Shown in pieces: positions 15,616-24,434 of a stretch of 64,000 nt of DNA. The notes beneath the pieces were generated by a model. The model saw nothing but the letters and a program-made list of their open reading frames with translations. It ran no database searches and was not told the DNA's origin. Every line of letters starts with the position of its first letter. The first letter of the stretch is position 1. Position numbers and translations under genes: made by a program. The stretch comes from Gemmatimonadota bacterium (lineage in GTDB: Bacteria > Gemmatimonadota > Gemmatimonadetes > Longimicrobiales > Gaopeijiaceae). The DNA lies in assembly GCA_028873815.1 (NCBI GenBank), contig JAPPNN010000018.1:1-64000 (forward strand), in the 5' to 3' direction.

Positions 15616-18600
15616 CGGCGCAGTCTCTGTCCCCTTGGGTCGTAGAAGTGCGGCGACATCACGAAGGCGGTGGAAGTCACGCGCTCTCCCGGCGTCTCCT
15701 CGTGGCAGAGGTGGATTCGCCGCCCCGGGAAGGCATGCTCCTTGTGCACAAGCGCCAGGCCGTACTGCCACCCCAGCGTCTCGCTGCTGCGCGTCGTGCA
15801 CACGTACCCCACGATCTTGTCCCCGTCGACCACCAGCGTTCCGTCCAGGGGAGCCTTCGCGCCTTCCTCCACCCGAAGTCCCACCAGCTTCAAGCGGCCC
15901 GTCTGCCCCACGCAGGCCCGCAGCGCGGGGGCGCCCACCTTCTTCGACACCGTGTCCTCGCGGTCCCACATCCACCCCATCCCGATGTCCGTCAGCGTGA
16001 CGCGCTGCTCCGATTCCGTCCCGATGATCACGTGCCCCTTCTCGGCACGCAGGCAGTTCTGCGCCTCCAGACCGAAAGGCCGGATCCCGAAATCGGCCCC
16101 CGCCTCCATCACCAGGTCCCACAGGTACGGGACGCAGCTCGCCGGCGCGTGCAGCTCGAACGACAACTCGCCCACGAACCCCAGCCGCAGGCAGCGCGCC
16201 TCGACCCCGTCGCCGACGGTGATCCGCCGGCACGCCAGGTACGGGAACGCCTCGTTCGAGACGTTGTCGCCGGTGAGCCGCTCCAGCACCCTGCGCGCGT
16301 TGGGCCCGGCGATGTTGAGCGACCCCAGCACGTCCGTGAGGTTGACGAGGTTGTAGTCCCAGCCGTCGTGCCGGGTGTGGAAGCGGAACCACTCGACCGT
16401 CGCCCCGGCACGCGCCGAACTGGTCGTGAAATAGTAGTCGTTTCGACCCTCGATTACGACGACGCCGTCGTCCATCAGCTGGCCCATGTCATTGCACATT
16501 GCCGAGTATTTGCAATAGCCCGGACGGGCCTTGCTCATGTCGGATATGTAGACCCGCTGCAAGGCCTGCAGGGCGTCCGGGCCATGGATCCGGAACTTGC
16601 CGAGCGGCGAGCTGTCGAGGACGCCGACGTTGGTGCGCACGCTCAGGATCTCGTCGCGGCAGGACGGGTCGTCGCCGAAGTGGCGGGCCCGCTGCCAGGG
16701 TCCCGCTCGGCGGAAGACCGCCCCTCTTGCCGCCTGCTCGGCGTGCAGCGGCGTCCGCTTGTGGACGTCGTGGCCAGGCCCCGCCAGGGTTGCGATGCTG
16801 GGAGCGGCCAGCGGCGGGCGCACCGTTGTGGCACGCGCCTTCTCCACCGGGTCGCCTCTCAGGTCGGCCATGATCATCGCCAGGTTCTGGCCCGCGACCC
16901 GGTACTGGCCCGGCCCGAGCCCGAACCCGGCAAAGCGCTTGGCCAGTTCCGGCACGTCCAGCCCCCGCGCGATCGACTCCTTCACGTTCTTGTAGGTGCC
17001 GTCCTCGTCGAGGTCGACGAACGCTTTCGCGCCGCGGCCGATGGCGGGGGCATGGATGACCCCGCAGCCGGGCGGTGGCCCGGGCAGCGCCTTCGCCTCC
17101 TGCCGGGCGGCCTCGACGGCCCGCGACGCCCGGCTCGGCGACACCGACCCCCGGCCTGGCGACCCCGACTGACCCTCGCCCATCACGCGGTTCCCGGCGC
17201 GAGCCACGTTCCCTGGCCGGCCGCCGCACCGCTCCGCCGCCCCGTAGCCGGCGACCCGTCCCGAGGCCTCGATGGAGCGCGGATCGCGCAGCCCCGTCAT
17301 GCTTCCCGCCACGAACACTCCCGGCGGCAGATCGGTAGGCTGGTAGCCGTGGGTGTGGGTGCAGTATTCGAACCGGGCATTGGCCGTCGCGAGCGTCCCG
17401 ATCCGGGGCTGCATCCCCGCGTTTGCGACCAGCAGGTCACAGCGGAAGCGTCGGGACCGGCCGCCCTTCAGGGACCGAAGGACGCAACCCCTCACGCGCT
17501 TCCTGCCCACTGCGCGCGAGACGGCGCAGCCCGGAAAGAGCGGTATCGCCCGGTCACATAGCGCCTCGAACACCGCCGCGCCCTGTTGGCCGGACTCGCG
17601 GGCGTCCGCAATGAACCGGACGCGCACGCCCAGGTCGTCGAGATCGATCGCCGCCTCCAGACCCAGGTCGTCGGCCACGCTGAAGGCAACCGACTTGCCC
17701 GGGCGGACGCCGTAGGAGCGCGCCAGACGCCACGCCGTGCCGACCTGCATCACGCCGGGCCGGTCGTTGTGGTTGAACACGAGCGGCCGGTCCATGCACC
17801 CCGCGGCGATCACCACCGTCCTGGCCCGGCATTCCCAGTGACATTCGCGAAAGGGGTCATCCTCCGTGCCCACGGTGAACCCCGTCACGAGGTTTTCGCC
17901 CCAGACACCGATGGCCGGCGAGCTTGTGAAAACCTTCACATTCTCCGCGGCCTGTACCTGCGCCGCGAGCGCCTCGGCGCGCCGGTACAGAGGCTCGCCC
18001 TCTAACTCGCGAACCCGCCACGCCAGATGTCCGCCAAGCCGGTCGCGCCGCTCGAAGAGGCAAACCCTGAGCCCGCTCTCCCCCGCGGCCAGCGCCGCCG
18101 CCATCCCCGCCGACCCCCCCCCGACCACCGCCACATCCGCGTTCAGGTAGCGCTCGGACCGAACACCGCCCCCGTATTCCCGCAGCGGATCGAGGACCCC
18201 CGTGCCCGCCATCCGCCTGAGGCCGGACTGGAACACTGGCCAGAGGAATTGGGGACGGTGGAAGAGGTGGTAGTAGAATCCAGCCGGCATCAACCGGTCG
18301 AACGCGCTGAGGAAGCCGAAGCGATCGCTCCTGGGGTCGCCGTGGACGTTCTGGGGCGCAACCGCCATCCCCGCGCGGAGTTCCGTGGTCTCCGCGCACT
18401 CGTTCGGGACCCCGTCGATCGACATGAACGTATTGGCCGACTCGCCCTCCATGCTGTACAGCCCGCGCGGGCGGTGATACTTGAGACTGCGCCCGAAAAT
18501 CCGCACCCCGGCGCCGTACAGCGCCGAAGCCACCGTATCGCCCGCGTACCCGGTCATCTCCCGATCCAGAAAGGTGAATCCGAGCGGACGCGAGAAGTCG

Positions 18601-18710
18601 ACGCGGCACGTGGGTCCAGGAGGCAAGCGGCTCGGCGGGCGGCTCGGCCCCGCACGGGGACGGTCAGGCCCCGCACCCCGGCCGCTCACCTCCGCCTGCC
18701 CGCGGCTCAC
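15612..18710 (-). CDS. soxA: Sarcosine oxidase alpha subunit
   Basis: A 1032-residue SoxA. Domains in order: an N-terminal ferredoxin-like region (GFTFLDREMTGYAGDT and KYHRPRG, about 45-95), an FAD/NAD-binding Rossmann region with VVGGGSAGMAAA, the SoxA middle region, and a C-terminal folate-binding GCV_T domain (GKFRIHGPDALQ, MCNDMGQLMDDGV). The complex oxidises sarcosine to glycine, passing the methyl group to tetrahydrofolate and electrons to oxygen. A GTG at 18710 overlaps the soxD stop (GTGA), the usual arrangement. A stretch of about 40 residues near the middle (MGEGQSGSPGRGSVS region) looks like a low-complexity expansion. Confidence 0.93.
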   Translation of the reverse strand: MSRGQAEVSGRGAGPDRPRAGPSRPPSRLPPGPTCRVDFSRPLGFTFLDREMTGYAGDTVASALYGAGVRIFGRSLKYHRPRGLYSMEGESANTFMSIDGVPNECAETTELRAGMAVAPQNVHGDPRSDRFGFLSAFDRLMPAGFYYHLFHRPQFLWPVFQSGLRRMAGTGVLDPLREYGGGVRSERYLNADVAVVGGGSAGMAAALAAGESGLRVCLFERRDRLGGHLAWRVRELEGEPLYRRAEALAAQVQAAENVKVFTSSPAIGVWGENLVTGFTVGTEDDPFRECHWECRARTVVIAAGCMDRPLVFNHNDRPGVMQVGTAWRLARSYGVRPGKSVAFSVADDLGLEAAIDLDDLGVRVRFIADARESGQQGAAVFEALCDRAIPLFPGCAVSRAVGRKRVRGCVLRSLKGGRSRRFRCDLLVANAGMQPRIGTLATANARFEYCTHTHGYQPTDLPPGVFVAGSMTGLRDPRSIEASGRVAGYGAAERCGGRPGNVARAGNRVMGEGQSGSPGRGSVSPSRASRAVEAARQEAKALPGPPPGCGVIHAPAIGRGAKAFVDLDEDGTYKNVKESIARGLDVPELAKRFAGFGLGPGQYRVAGQNLAMIMADLRGDPVEKARATTVRPPLAAPSIATLAGPGHDVHKRTPLHAEQAARGAVFRRAGPWQRARHFGDDPSCRDEILSVRTNVGVLDSSPLGKFRIHGPDALQALQRVYISDMSKARPGYCKYSAMCNDMGQLMDDGVVVIEGRNDYYFTTSSARAGATVEWFRFHTRHDGWDYNLVNLTDVLGSLNIAGPNARRVLERLTGDNVSNEAFPYLACRRITVGDGVEARCLRLGFVGELSFELHAPASCVPYLWDLVMEAGADFGIRPFGLEAQNCLRAEKGHVIIGTESEQRVTLTDIGMGWMWDREDTVSKKVGAPALRACVGQTGRLKLVGLRVEEGAKAPLDGTLVVDGDKIVGYVCTTRSSETLGWQYGLALVHKEHAFPGRRIHLCHEETPGERVTSTAFVMSPHFYDPRGQRLRR

Positions 18711-18949
18711 CTCATCTCCCGGTTGGTGCCCGGATCTCTCTTCGCCTTGAACCAGACGCCGCATCCCTGCCCGTGATACCACCATTCCTCCTGCGGCTCG
18801 TTCGGAATGAGGCGGAACTGCGTCCAGCGGAAGTGCTCCTCGGCGCTCAGCCCCTCCTGCTCCGGCCGCGGACCCCGCTCCTGTCCGCCGAAGGTGAACT
18901 CGTACACGTCGCGCTTGCCGCAGACGGGGCAGGTGAGGCGAAAGGTCAC
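18707..18949 (-). CDS. soxD: Sarcosine oxidase delta subunit
   Basis: An 80-residue zinc-binding SoxD. The start reads MTFRLTCPVCGKRDVYEF with the paired cysteines, then WWYHGQGCGVWFKAKRD supplying the remaining zinc ligands and the conserved C-terminal motif. It holds the alpha and beta subunits together. It lies between soxB and soxA and overlaps the soxA GTG by four bases. Confidence 0.95.
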   Translation of the reverse strand: MTFRLTCPVCGKRDVYEFTFGGQERGPRPEQEGLSAEEHFRWTQFRLIPNEPQEEWWYHGQGCGVWFKAKRDPGTNREMR

Positions 18950-18998
18950 GGGCGGGCCCCCACCAGTCGTCGCGCGCCCGTCAGTCGCTGCGCCACCA

Positions 18999-20219
18999 TC
19001 AGTCCCAGTGCCCGTACTTCATGACCGACGCCGTTTCACCCGAGTAGCGACCCTCCAGGAAACGTTTCAGCTGAAACGCCCTGAGGATATCCGGCCGCTG
19101 GCCGGTCGACATGTACTCGGCCATGTACTTGCCCGCCACCGGGCCGGACTTGAAGCCGAAGTATCCCCAGCCGGCATCGAGGTAGAGACCCTCGTAGCCC
19201 AGTTCGCCCTCCATGATCGGCGCCATGTCCGGGGTCATATCGGCGAGGCCCGACCAGATGCGCATGAAACGGACTCCGCGCAGCGCCGGCATGAGTTCGC
19301 CAAGCGCCTCGGCCTGGTGCTTCAGGTAGTACGCGGTGGCGTCGGTCGTGTAGTTGACCTGCGGGTCCATGTGCGCGCCGGTCGCGATTTCGCCCTTGAG
19401 CGTCTGGTTGGCGTAGACGTGGTACGCGCCCGAGCTGAAAACGTGATGGAGAAACGGCTTGAGGGGGTGCGTGACCATCGCCTGGATCGTGAGCGGGTGA
19501 ATGGGCAGCTCAATCCCCAGCATGGCCGCCACCGCCGACCCGTATCCCCCCGCCATGATCCCCAGACGCTTGCAACCGATGGCGCCCTGGCTGGTGCGAA
19601 CGCCGGTCACGCGGCCGTCACGCGTGTCGATCCCGCGGACCTCACACCCCTGGTGGATGTGCACGCCGTGCGCGCTCGCCCCCTTGGCCAGCCCCCACAC
19701 GACCGCATCGTGCCGCACGATCCCGCCGGGCGGATGGTACAGGCCACCGTGGATCGGAAACGCGGGCCGGTCCGAGATGTCGAGCCCCGGAATGACCTCC
19801 GCGCACTGCTGCGGATCGAGCACCTCCGACTTCACCTCGAGCAGGTTGTGGGTGCTGGCCAGCATCCGGATTCCGTTCATCGCGGCCTCGCTGTGCCCGA
19901 GGTTCAGGGTGCCGCAGTTGAAGAACATGAGGTTGAAGTCCAGCTCGTCGGTCAGGACGGCCCACAGCTTCAGGCCTTCATCGTAGAGCCGCACGTTCTC
20001 GGCCGTGCGCTGGTTGGCGCGGACGATCGCCGTGTTCCGCCCCGATCCGCCAAAGCCGATGTAGTGCGACTCGAGCACGGCGACGTCGCGGATGCCGTGT
20101 GTACGCGCCAGGTAGTAGGCGGTCGCGAGGCCATGTATGCCGCCGCCAATGATGACGACCTCGTAGTGGCGCTTCAGCGGCGCGGGATGCCAGAGACGAC
20201 GGGGTCGGAGCCAACTCAT
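18999..20219 (-). CDS. soxB: Sarcosine oxidase beta subunit
   Basis: A 406-residue DAO-family flavoprotein with the dinucleotide motif VVIIGGGIHGLATAYYLA at residues about 20-37, a RHDAVVWG segment in the region where this family attaches FMN, and a C-terminal GLYLDAGWGYFGFKSGP motif that closes the FAD site. It carries the active site for demethylation in the tetrameric enzyme. The stop is 49 bases from soxD. The iterated palindrome lies in its last codons, encoding F-Q-L-K-R in a position where related proteins have a similar F-x-L-x-R-F pattern. Confidence 0.93.
   Translation of the reverse strand: MSWLRPRRLWHPAPLKRHYEVVIIGGGIHGLATAYYLARTHGIRDVAVLESHYIGFGGSGRNTAIVRANQRTAENVRLYDEGLKLWAVLTDELDFNLMFFNCGTLNLGHSEAAMNGIRMLASTHNLLEVKSEVLDPQQCAEVIPGLDISDRPAFPIHGGLYHPPGGIVRHDAVVWGLAKGASAHGVHIHQGCEVRGIDTRDGRVTGVRTSQGAIGCKRLGIMAGGYGSAVAAMLGIELPIHPLTIQAMVTHPLKPFLHHVFSSGAYHVYANQTLKGEIATGAHMDPQVNYTTDATAYYLKHQAEALGELMPALRGVRFMRIWSGLADMTPDMAPIMEGELGYEGLYLDAGWGYFGFKSGPVAGKYMAEYMSTGQRPDILRAFQLKRFLEGRYSGETASVMKYGHWD
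19063..19078. repeat. Iterated 16-bp palindrome, copy 3 (inside soxB)
   Basis: CGTTTCAGCTGAAACG inside the 3' end of soxB, about 65 bases before its stop. It is translated as FQLKR, compatible with the family sequence, so here the palindrome has been accommodated within coding sequence. Confidence 0.9.
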
Positions 20220-20256
20220 CGGTCGGGGCGGCCCGCCCAGCGCCTGTTTGGAGCCA

Positions 20257-21573
20257 TCAGCCGATGACGGAATACGACGAGTCCGGATTCAGCGACCTCC
20301 TCCTGCTGAAGAAGCCGATGTCACAGGTCCGGCGCGTGTACGTGAGCGGTATCGTGACCGGGTCCGCATCGTGATCGTGGCCGCCCTCCTCCCGCTCGAT
20401 CAGTTCGGCCATGAGCTTCCCCGCCACGGGGGCGTTCTTGAACTGGTTGCCCGAGGTCCCCACGGCCATGTAGAAGCCGGGCAGGTCGGACTTGTCGTAG
20501 ATCGGGATCCAGTCGTCGGACACGTCGTACAGGTCCACGAGCCCGCCCGTCTGCCCGGGAATGCCCAGGCCCTTCAGCCGCTGGGCCTCGCGCATGACCT
20601 GCGTCTCCCACTGATGCGTGAAGTTCGTGTTGTAGTCGTCCGGGTCCTCGACCCACTCAAGCACGTCGCAGGGCGGGTCCTCGGAGCCGATCAGGATGTG
20701 GTTGCCGGTGGTGGGCCGCGAGTAGCAGCCGATGTCACCGTCGGAGATGAGGGGCGCAAGCTGGTTGTAGTCCAGGCCGGCGGGGGCCGGTACGTAGCAC
20801 ACCTCCTGCTTCAGGGCGCGCGTCGAGATGTTCATGCCGTCGAGCACGCCGGCCATTCGGTTGATGATCGCCGAGTGGGGTCCGCCCACATTCACCACCA
20901 CCGGTGCATGGATCGCGGTGCCGTCGGCGAGGCGTATTCCAGCGACGCGGCCTCCGCTCTTCAGAACCTCCACGACCTCCGCGTTGAAACGATACTCGCC
21001 GCCATGCGCTTCGTTCGCCCGCTGCAGGTTGTGGCACGCGAGGGTGGGATCGTCGATGTAGCCTGACTCGGGGATGTAGACGGCCCCGCGGATGTGACCG
21101 CCGGTGGGCTCGCCGAAGCGCGCGTCGCCGGTGGTGACCGGCGGACCGTACGTGCGGGTGTCGATCCAGGGGAAGCGCGCGCGCACACCGTCGGCGTTGA
21201 GGTCCTCGTAGGCGACGTGCAGCTCGTCGAGCGCGGCCATCACGTTGACGAGGTCCTTGTTGCGTTCGTTCTTGATGACGAGGCAGCCGGTGTTCACGTA
21301 CTTCGCCAGCCCCATCTCGTCGGCCACGCCCAGGTAGCGGCCCCAGTCGAGCCAGTAGAAGTAGCTTTCGCGCGCCATCGCGCAGCCGTCGGGCGTGGAG
21401 TAGTGCAACCGGATGATCGCGCAGGTGTTGCACGTCGAGCCGGAGCCGGCGGTCGGCTGCTTGTCCACGTTGAGGGTGCGGTAGCCGCGCTTGGCAAGCT
21501 CGAAGCCGGTGGCGGTGCCGATGACGCCGGCCCCGATGATGATCGCGTCGTAGTCTTGGTTCATAGGCTGCAT
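20257..21573 (-). CDS. DAO-family FAD-dependent oxidoreductase (sarcosine/dimethylglycine type)
   Basis: A 438-residue flavoprotein, first gene of the sox operon, 37 bases upstream of soxB. The FAD-binding motif AIIIGAGVIGTATGFELA lies near residues 8-26; NVGGPHSAIINRMAG and a C-terminal PGFYMAVGTSGNQFKNAP close the cofactor site. It is related to SoxB and to dimethylglycine or sarcosine dehydrogenases, so it probably takes the preceding or a parallel N-demethylation step in betaine breakdown. The substrate is inferred from operon context. The ATG at 21573 is used; a second ATG three codons on is possible. It is divergent from a BNR-propeller gene 85 bp away. Confidence 0.85.
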   Translation of the reverse strand: MQPMNQDYDAIIIGAGVIGTATGFELAKRGYRTLNVDKQPTAGSGSTCNTCAIIRLHYSTPDGCAMARESYFYWLDWGRYLGVADEMGLAKYVNTGCLVIKNERNKDLVNVMAALDELHVAYEDLNADGVRARFPWIDTRTYGPPVTTGDARFGEPTGGHIRGAVYIPESGYIDDPTLACHNLQRANEAHGGEYRFNAEVVEVLKSGGRVAGIRLADGTAIHAPVVVNVGGPHSAIINRMAGVLDGMNISTRALKQEVCYVPAPAGLDYNQLAPLISDGDIGCYSRPTTGNHILIGSEDPPCDVLEWVEDPDDYNTNFTHQWETQVMREAQRLKGLGIPGQTGGLVDLYDVSDDWIPIYDKSDLPGFYMAVGTSGNQFKNAPVAGKLMAELIEREEGGHDHDADPVTIPLTYTRRTCDIGFFSRRRSLNPDSSYSVIG

Positions 21574-21658
21574 TCTCTCTTGTTCAGGCCCCGGCGGCGG
21601 GCCATGGTGATCAACACAGACTTTGGACCACCGACCGTTTTTTGCAAGGAGTAGGACC

Positions 21659-23623
21659 ATGAAAGCGAGTGCCCTGCCGGTCATCGCCAGCGTGGCGACC
21701 GGCGCCGCGGTCGGCGTGACAGCCGCGCTGATCCCCACCGCCACCCCCCTCGCCGCCCAGTCCCCCGAGGTCGTCGTCGGCCCCAACCTCCGCGTGGGTC
21801 CGGGGCAGTTCAACGAGCCCTGGATCGCGGCCAGTCCGGACAACCCGGACTTCCTGATCGCGGTGACCCAGACGGGCGGGTTGAGCTTCCCGGATCCGGC
21901 CCTCGCCGCGACCCTGGCCATGCGCAACAACGCGGCCTTCCTGAGCCGCAACGGCGGGGTCGTGTGGGAGCCGATCACCCTGCCCGGCGACGAACCCGGG
22001 GCCTTCGACCCGATGGTGGTACCCGGGCCCGACGGCAGGATGTGGATCCTGTACTGCTACGTCGGCGCCAACACGATGGGTGACCTGCTCGGCCAGTCCG
22101 TGCGCAGCGACGGCACGATCATGGTGTGGTCGACCGACGACGAAGGGGCCACCTGGACCGGCCCGGCGCGCCTGCGCAGCCCCGTGCCGCCCGACCACGC
22201 CCGCATCGCCGCGGACTGGAGCGACGGCCCCAACCGCGGGCGCCTCTACGTGGTGTGGAACGACGTGCGCGACTCGTTCATCCGGGACGATTTCCAGCTC
22301 TTCGTGCACACCCTCGACGACGGCGGCAACACGGTGAGCGAGCCGAAACTGCTGGCGACGATCCCCGGCGGCAAGCTGGTGGCCACCGAGCCGGTCGTGC
22401 TCTCCGACGGGACGCTCCTGGTCACCTTCTACCAGTACTTCTTCCCGCTGTCCGACGAGAAGAACGCCCAAATGCCGTTCTTCACCATGCGGTCGGAGGA
22501 CGGCGGCGAGACCTTCACCGAGCCCGAGGTCGCGTTCCGGGTGGGCACCCACTCCTGGCCCTACGCGCAGACCGAGATGACCAGCGCGTTCACGCTGCCG
22601 ATCGTGGCCTGGGACCGCACGGACGGACCACACGGCGACAACATCTACATCGTCTGGGACGGGGTGACCGGAGGGTACGCAGCGACCCCTGGCACCTCCG
22701 ACATCTGGTTCCGGCGCTCCACCGACGGCGGGCGGAGCTGGTCGGACCAGATGCGGCTCAACGACAACGACCCGCCGGCACCGGGCGGCCCGCTCGACGA
22801 CCGCATGCTTCCCGTGGTCGAGGTCAACAGGGACGGGGTCGTGGGCGTCGCGTGGTACGACCGGCGCCGCGACGATACGCGCCGTTGCTGGGAGCTCTTC
22901 TTCACGTCGTCGTCGGATGGCGGCGAGACCTTCGCCGCGAACGTCCCGGTGGCGAGCGCGCCGTCCTGCCCGCCGCCGGCGCACGCCCCCGTGGCGCGCG
23001 TCCACAACGTCGCGGCCGACCCGGATGTGAAGGACCTGACCGAGGAAGAGATCGCGAAGATGGACCTGGTTCAGCGCATGACCATCCAGATGGCCGAGCA
23101 GAGCCGCAACGCCAGGGCGGAGTACTTCGGCGATCTGGGCCACGCCCGCCTGGAGGTCTCCTTCGACAACGCGCGGGGCAACCAGCCCGGTCATTACCTG
23201 GGGCTCGCGGGTGACGCCAACGGCGCCTTTCATCCCCTCTGGATCAGCCGCCGGAACGGAACCGACGAACTGTTCACGACCACGGTGGAGGTGACGGCAA
23301 GCGCCCCGGCCGCCCCTGCCGGCGAGGAGACGGACGTCACCGGTGAGCTGCTCGTGGTGGCGGGGCCGGTCGTGTACGACGCGGCCAGTGGCACGGCGAC
23401 GGTCGAGGTGCAGCTCCGGAACGTGTCGGACGGGGTGGTCCACGGACCCGTGCGGCTGCGCGCGGAGGGCGGCGAGGGCGAGTGGTCGTTCGAGGGCCGG
23501 ATAGGCTCGCACGACCGGCTCCCGCCGGGGGGCTTGAGCGAGCCGGTGAGGGTGGAGCTGACGACGGGGCCGGGGATGGACGCGAGGCTGGACTTCAGGG
23601 TCTACGGGAAGGTTGGCGGGTAG
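21659..23623 (+). CDS. Exported BNR/Asp-box beta-propeller protein (sialidase fold)
   Basis: A 654-residue exported protein with signal peptide (cleavage near PLAAQS) and a propeller carrying several Asp-box repeats: STDDEGATW, SEDGGETF, STDGGRSW and SSDGGETF. Such proteins are often labelled exo-alpha-sialidase, but I see no F-R-I-P arginine motif at the N-terminus, so glycosidase activity is doubtful; the fold also serves binding proteins. A C-terminal region (about 550-654) looks like a beta-sandwich. AAGGAG stands eight bases before the ATG. Its 3' end overlaps the convergent vapC by 22 bases. Confidence 0.82.
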   Translation: MKASALPVIASVATGAAVGVTAALIPTATPLAAQSPEVVVGPNLRVGPGQFNEPWIAASPDNPDFLIAVTQTGGLSFPDPALAATLAMRNNAAFLSRNGGVVWEPITLPGDEPGAFDPMVVPGPDGRMWILYCYVGANTMGDLLGQSVRSDGTIMVWSTDDEGATWTGPARLRSPVPPDHARIAADWSDGPNRGRLYVVWNDVRDSFIRDDFQLFVHTLDDGGNTVSEPKLLATIPGGKLVATEPVVLSDGTLLVTFYQYFFPLSDEKNAQMPFFTMRSEDGGETFTEPEVAFRVGTHSWPYAQTEMTSAFTLPIVAWDRTDGPHGDNIYIVWDGVTGGYAATPGTSDIWFRRSTDGGRSWSDQMRLNDNDPPAPGGPLDDRMLPVVEVNRDGVVGVAWYDRRRDDTRRCWELFFTSSSDGGETFAANVPVASAPSCPPPAHAPVARVHNVAADPDVKDLTEEEIAKMDLVQRMTIQMAEQSRNARAEYFGDLGHARLEVSFDNARGNQPGHYLGLAGDANGAFHPLWISRRNGTDELFTTTVEVTASAPAAPAGEETDVTGELLVVAGPVVYDAASGTATVEVQLRNVSDGVVHGPVRLRAEGGEGEWSFEGRIGSHDRLPPGGLSEPVRVELTTGPGMDARLDFRVYGKVGG

Positions 23624-24072
23624 GGGCGGCGCTTCGCCGGACGCGATCCGAGGGGATGGCGCCACTTCAGTCCCTCGAAGCGGCTGAAGTCGCGATCGGT
23701 GGTCACCCACTCGCACCCGGTTTCGATCGCCATGGCGGCGAAGTACGCGTCGGGGACGAGGTTGCCCTTCGCGGCCGCCTGACGGCACAGCCGTACGAAG
23801 ATGGACCAATGGCGAGCGCCCGGTGTCACTTCGATGCAGTTGGGCCGCGCGCGGAGTTGTTCCGCAAACCTTGTCGCATCGGAAAGAGTGCTTGGCACCT
23901 TGAAAACCCTGGGGTGCGTAACCACGCGGATAAATCCACTGAGAACCAGGGGACTCAGCCCGAAGGCCGCGTCGGAGTTGACCTCGGCGACCAGCCATTC
24001 GAGATATCGCTCGTGATCCCGAGCGTCTCGGCGATGGGCGTACACGAGGACGTTGACGTCGGGGAGAATCAA
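23602..24072 (-). CDS. vapC: VapC-family PIN-domain toxin
   Basis: A 156-residue PIN-domain ribonuclease, toxin of a type II toxin-antitoxin pair. Acidic active-site candidates: D5 in LPDVNVLVYA, the aspartate in LVPDAYFAAMAIE and those in VTTDRDF. The segment LSPLVLSGFIRVVTHPRVF is typical of this VapC subfamily. It likely cleaves RNA in the cytoplasm when freed from its antitoxin. The ATG overlaps the antitoxin stop by four bases. Confidence 0.9.
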   Translation of the reverse strand: MILPDVNVLVYAHRRDARDHERYLEWLVAEVNSDAAFGLSPLVLSGFIRVVTHPRVFKVPSTLSDATRFAEQLRARPNCIEVTPGARHWSIFVRLCRQAAAKGNLVPDAYFAAMAIETGCEWVTTDRDFSRFEGLKWRHPLGSRPAKRRPYPPTFP

Positions 24073-24317
24073 CCGTCGCCCTCCATCAGATCCATGAGGG
24101 TTGCGGAATCGTCAAGGTCGACGCCGGGCAGCAGGCCACCCTCTCCCGTGGTCGTAAGCTCCAGCGGCACAGGCGGTTTCGAGGTCCGGTCCCTGTGTCG
24201 CTCCAGCCGTTCCCGCAGCGCTTCCGTAATGACCGCGGTCACGGTCGTGCCCGACTCGAGCGCGTGACGCTTCACCGCCTGCATGAGATGGTCGTCCAAC
24301 CGAATCGTGGTTCGCAT
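24069..24317 (-). CDS. vapB: VapB-type ribbon-helix-helix antitoxin
   Basis: An 82-residue antitoxin. The N-terminal MRTTIRLDDHLMQAVKRHALESG is a ribbon-helix-helix DNA-binding domain; the acidic C-terminal tail (LDDSATLMDLMEGDG) is the probable toxin-binding segment. It would repress its own operon through the dyads just upstream. Coupled to vapC by an ATGA overlap. Confidence 0.9.
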   Translation of the reverse strand: MRTTIRLDDHLMQAVKRHALESGTTVTAVITEALRERLERHRDRTSKPPVPLELTTTGEGGLLPGVDLDDSATLMDLMEGDG

Positions 24318-24353
24318 GACATAAAGTCATATGTTATTGATGACAATATGTCA
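24316..24353. promoter_or_regulatory. Operator dyads of the vapBC operon
   Basis: Two palindromes share a TGAC/GTCA half-site: ATGAC-ATAAA-GTCAT (24316-24330, overlapping the vapB start codon) and TGACA-ATA-TGTCA (24341-24353). They lie in an AT-rich patch that also must hold the promoter. Ribbon-helix-helix antitoxins bind such paired short dyads, so autoregulation is the likely use. Confidence 0.7.
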
Positions 24354-24384
24354 ACCGCGAGCCATGGTGCCTCACACCTTGCAG

Positions 24385-24407
24385 ATTGTCAATCCGAATG
24401 ACAATCG
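24385..24407. promoter_or_regulatory. GATTGTCA inverted repeat upstream of vapBC
   Basis: A perfect 8-bp inverted repeat, GATTGTCA (24385-24392) and TGACAATC (24400-24407), spaced by seven bases. It has the same TGACA core as the vapB dyads, so it may be a third operator box; it could also serve in ending the convergent CocE-type gene. Confidence 0.5.
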
Positions 24408-24434
24408 GCGAGCCTCTGGCTCACCCGCAGCCCC

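Noticed and set aside
21611-23998. A 795-residue minus-strand open frame opposite the BNR-propeller gene
   Set aside because: It is the high-GC mirror of a well supported gene, with low-complexity Arg/His/Val content and no domain.
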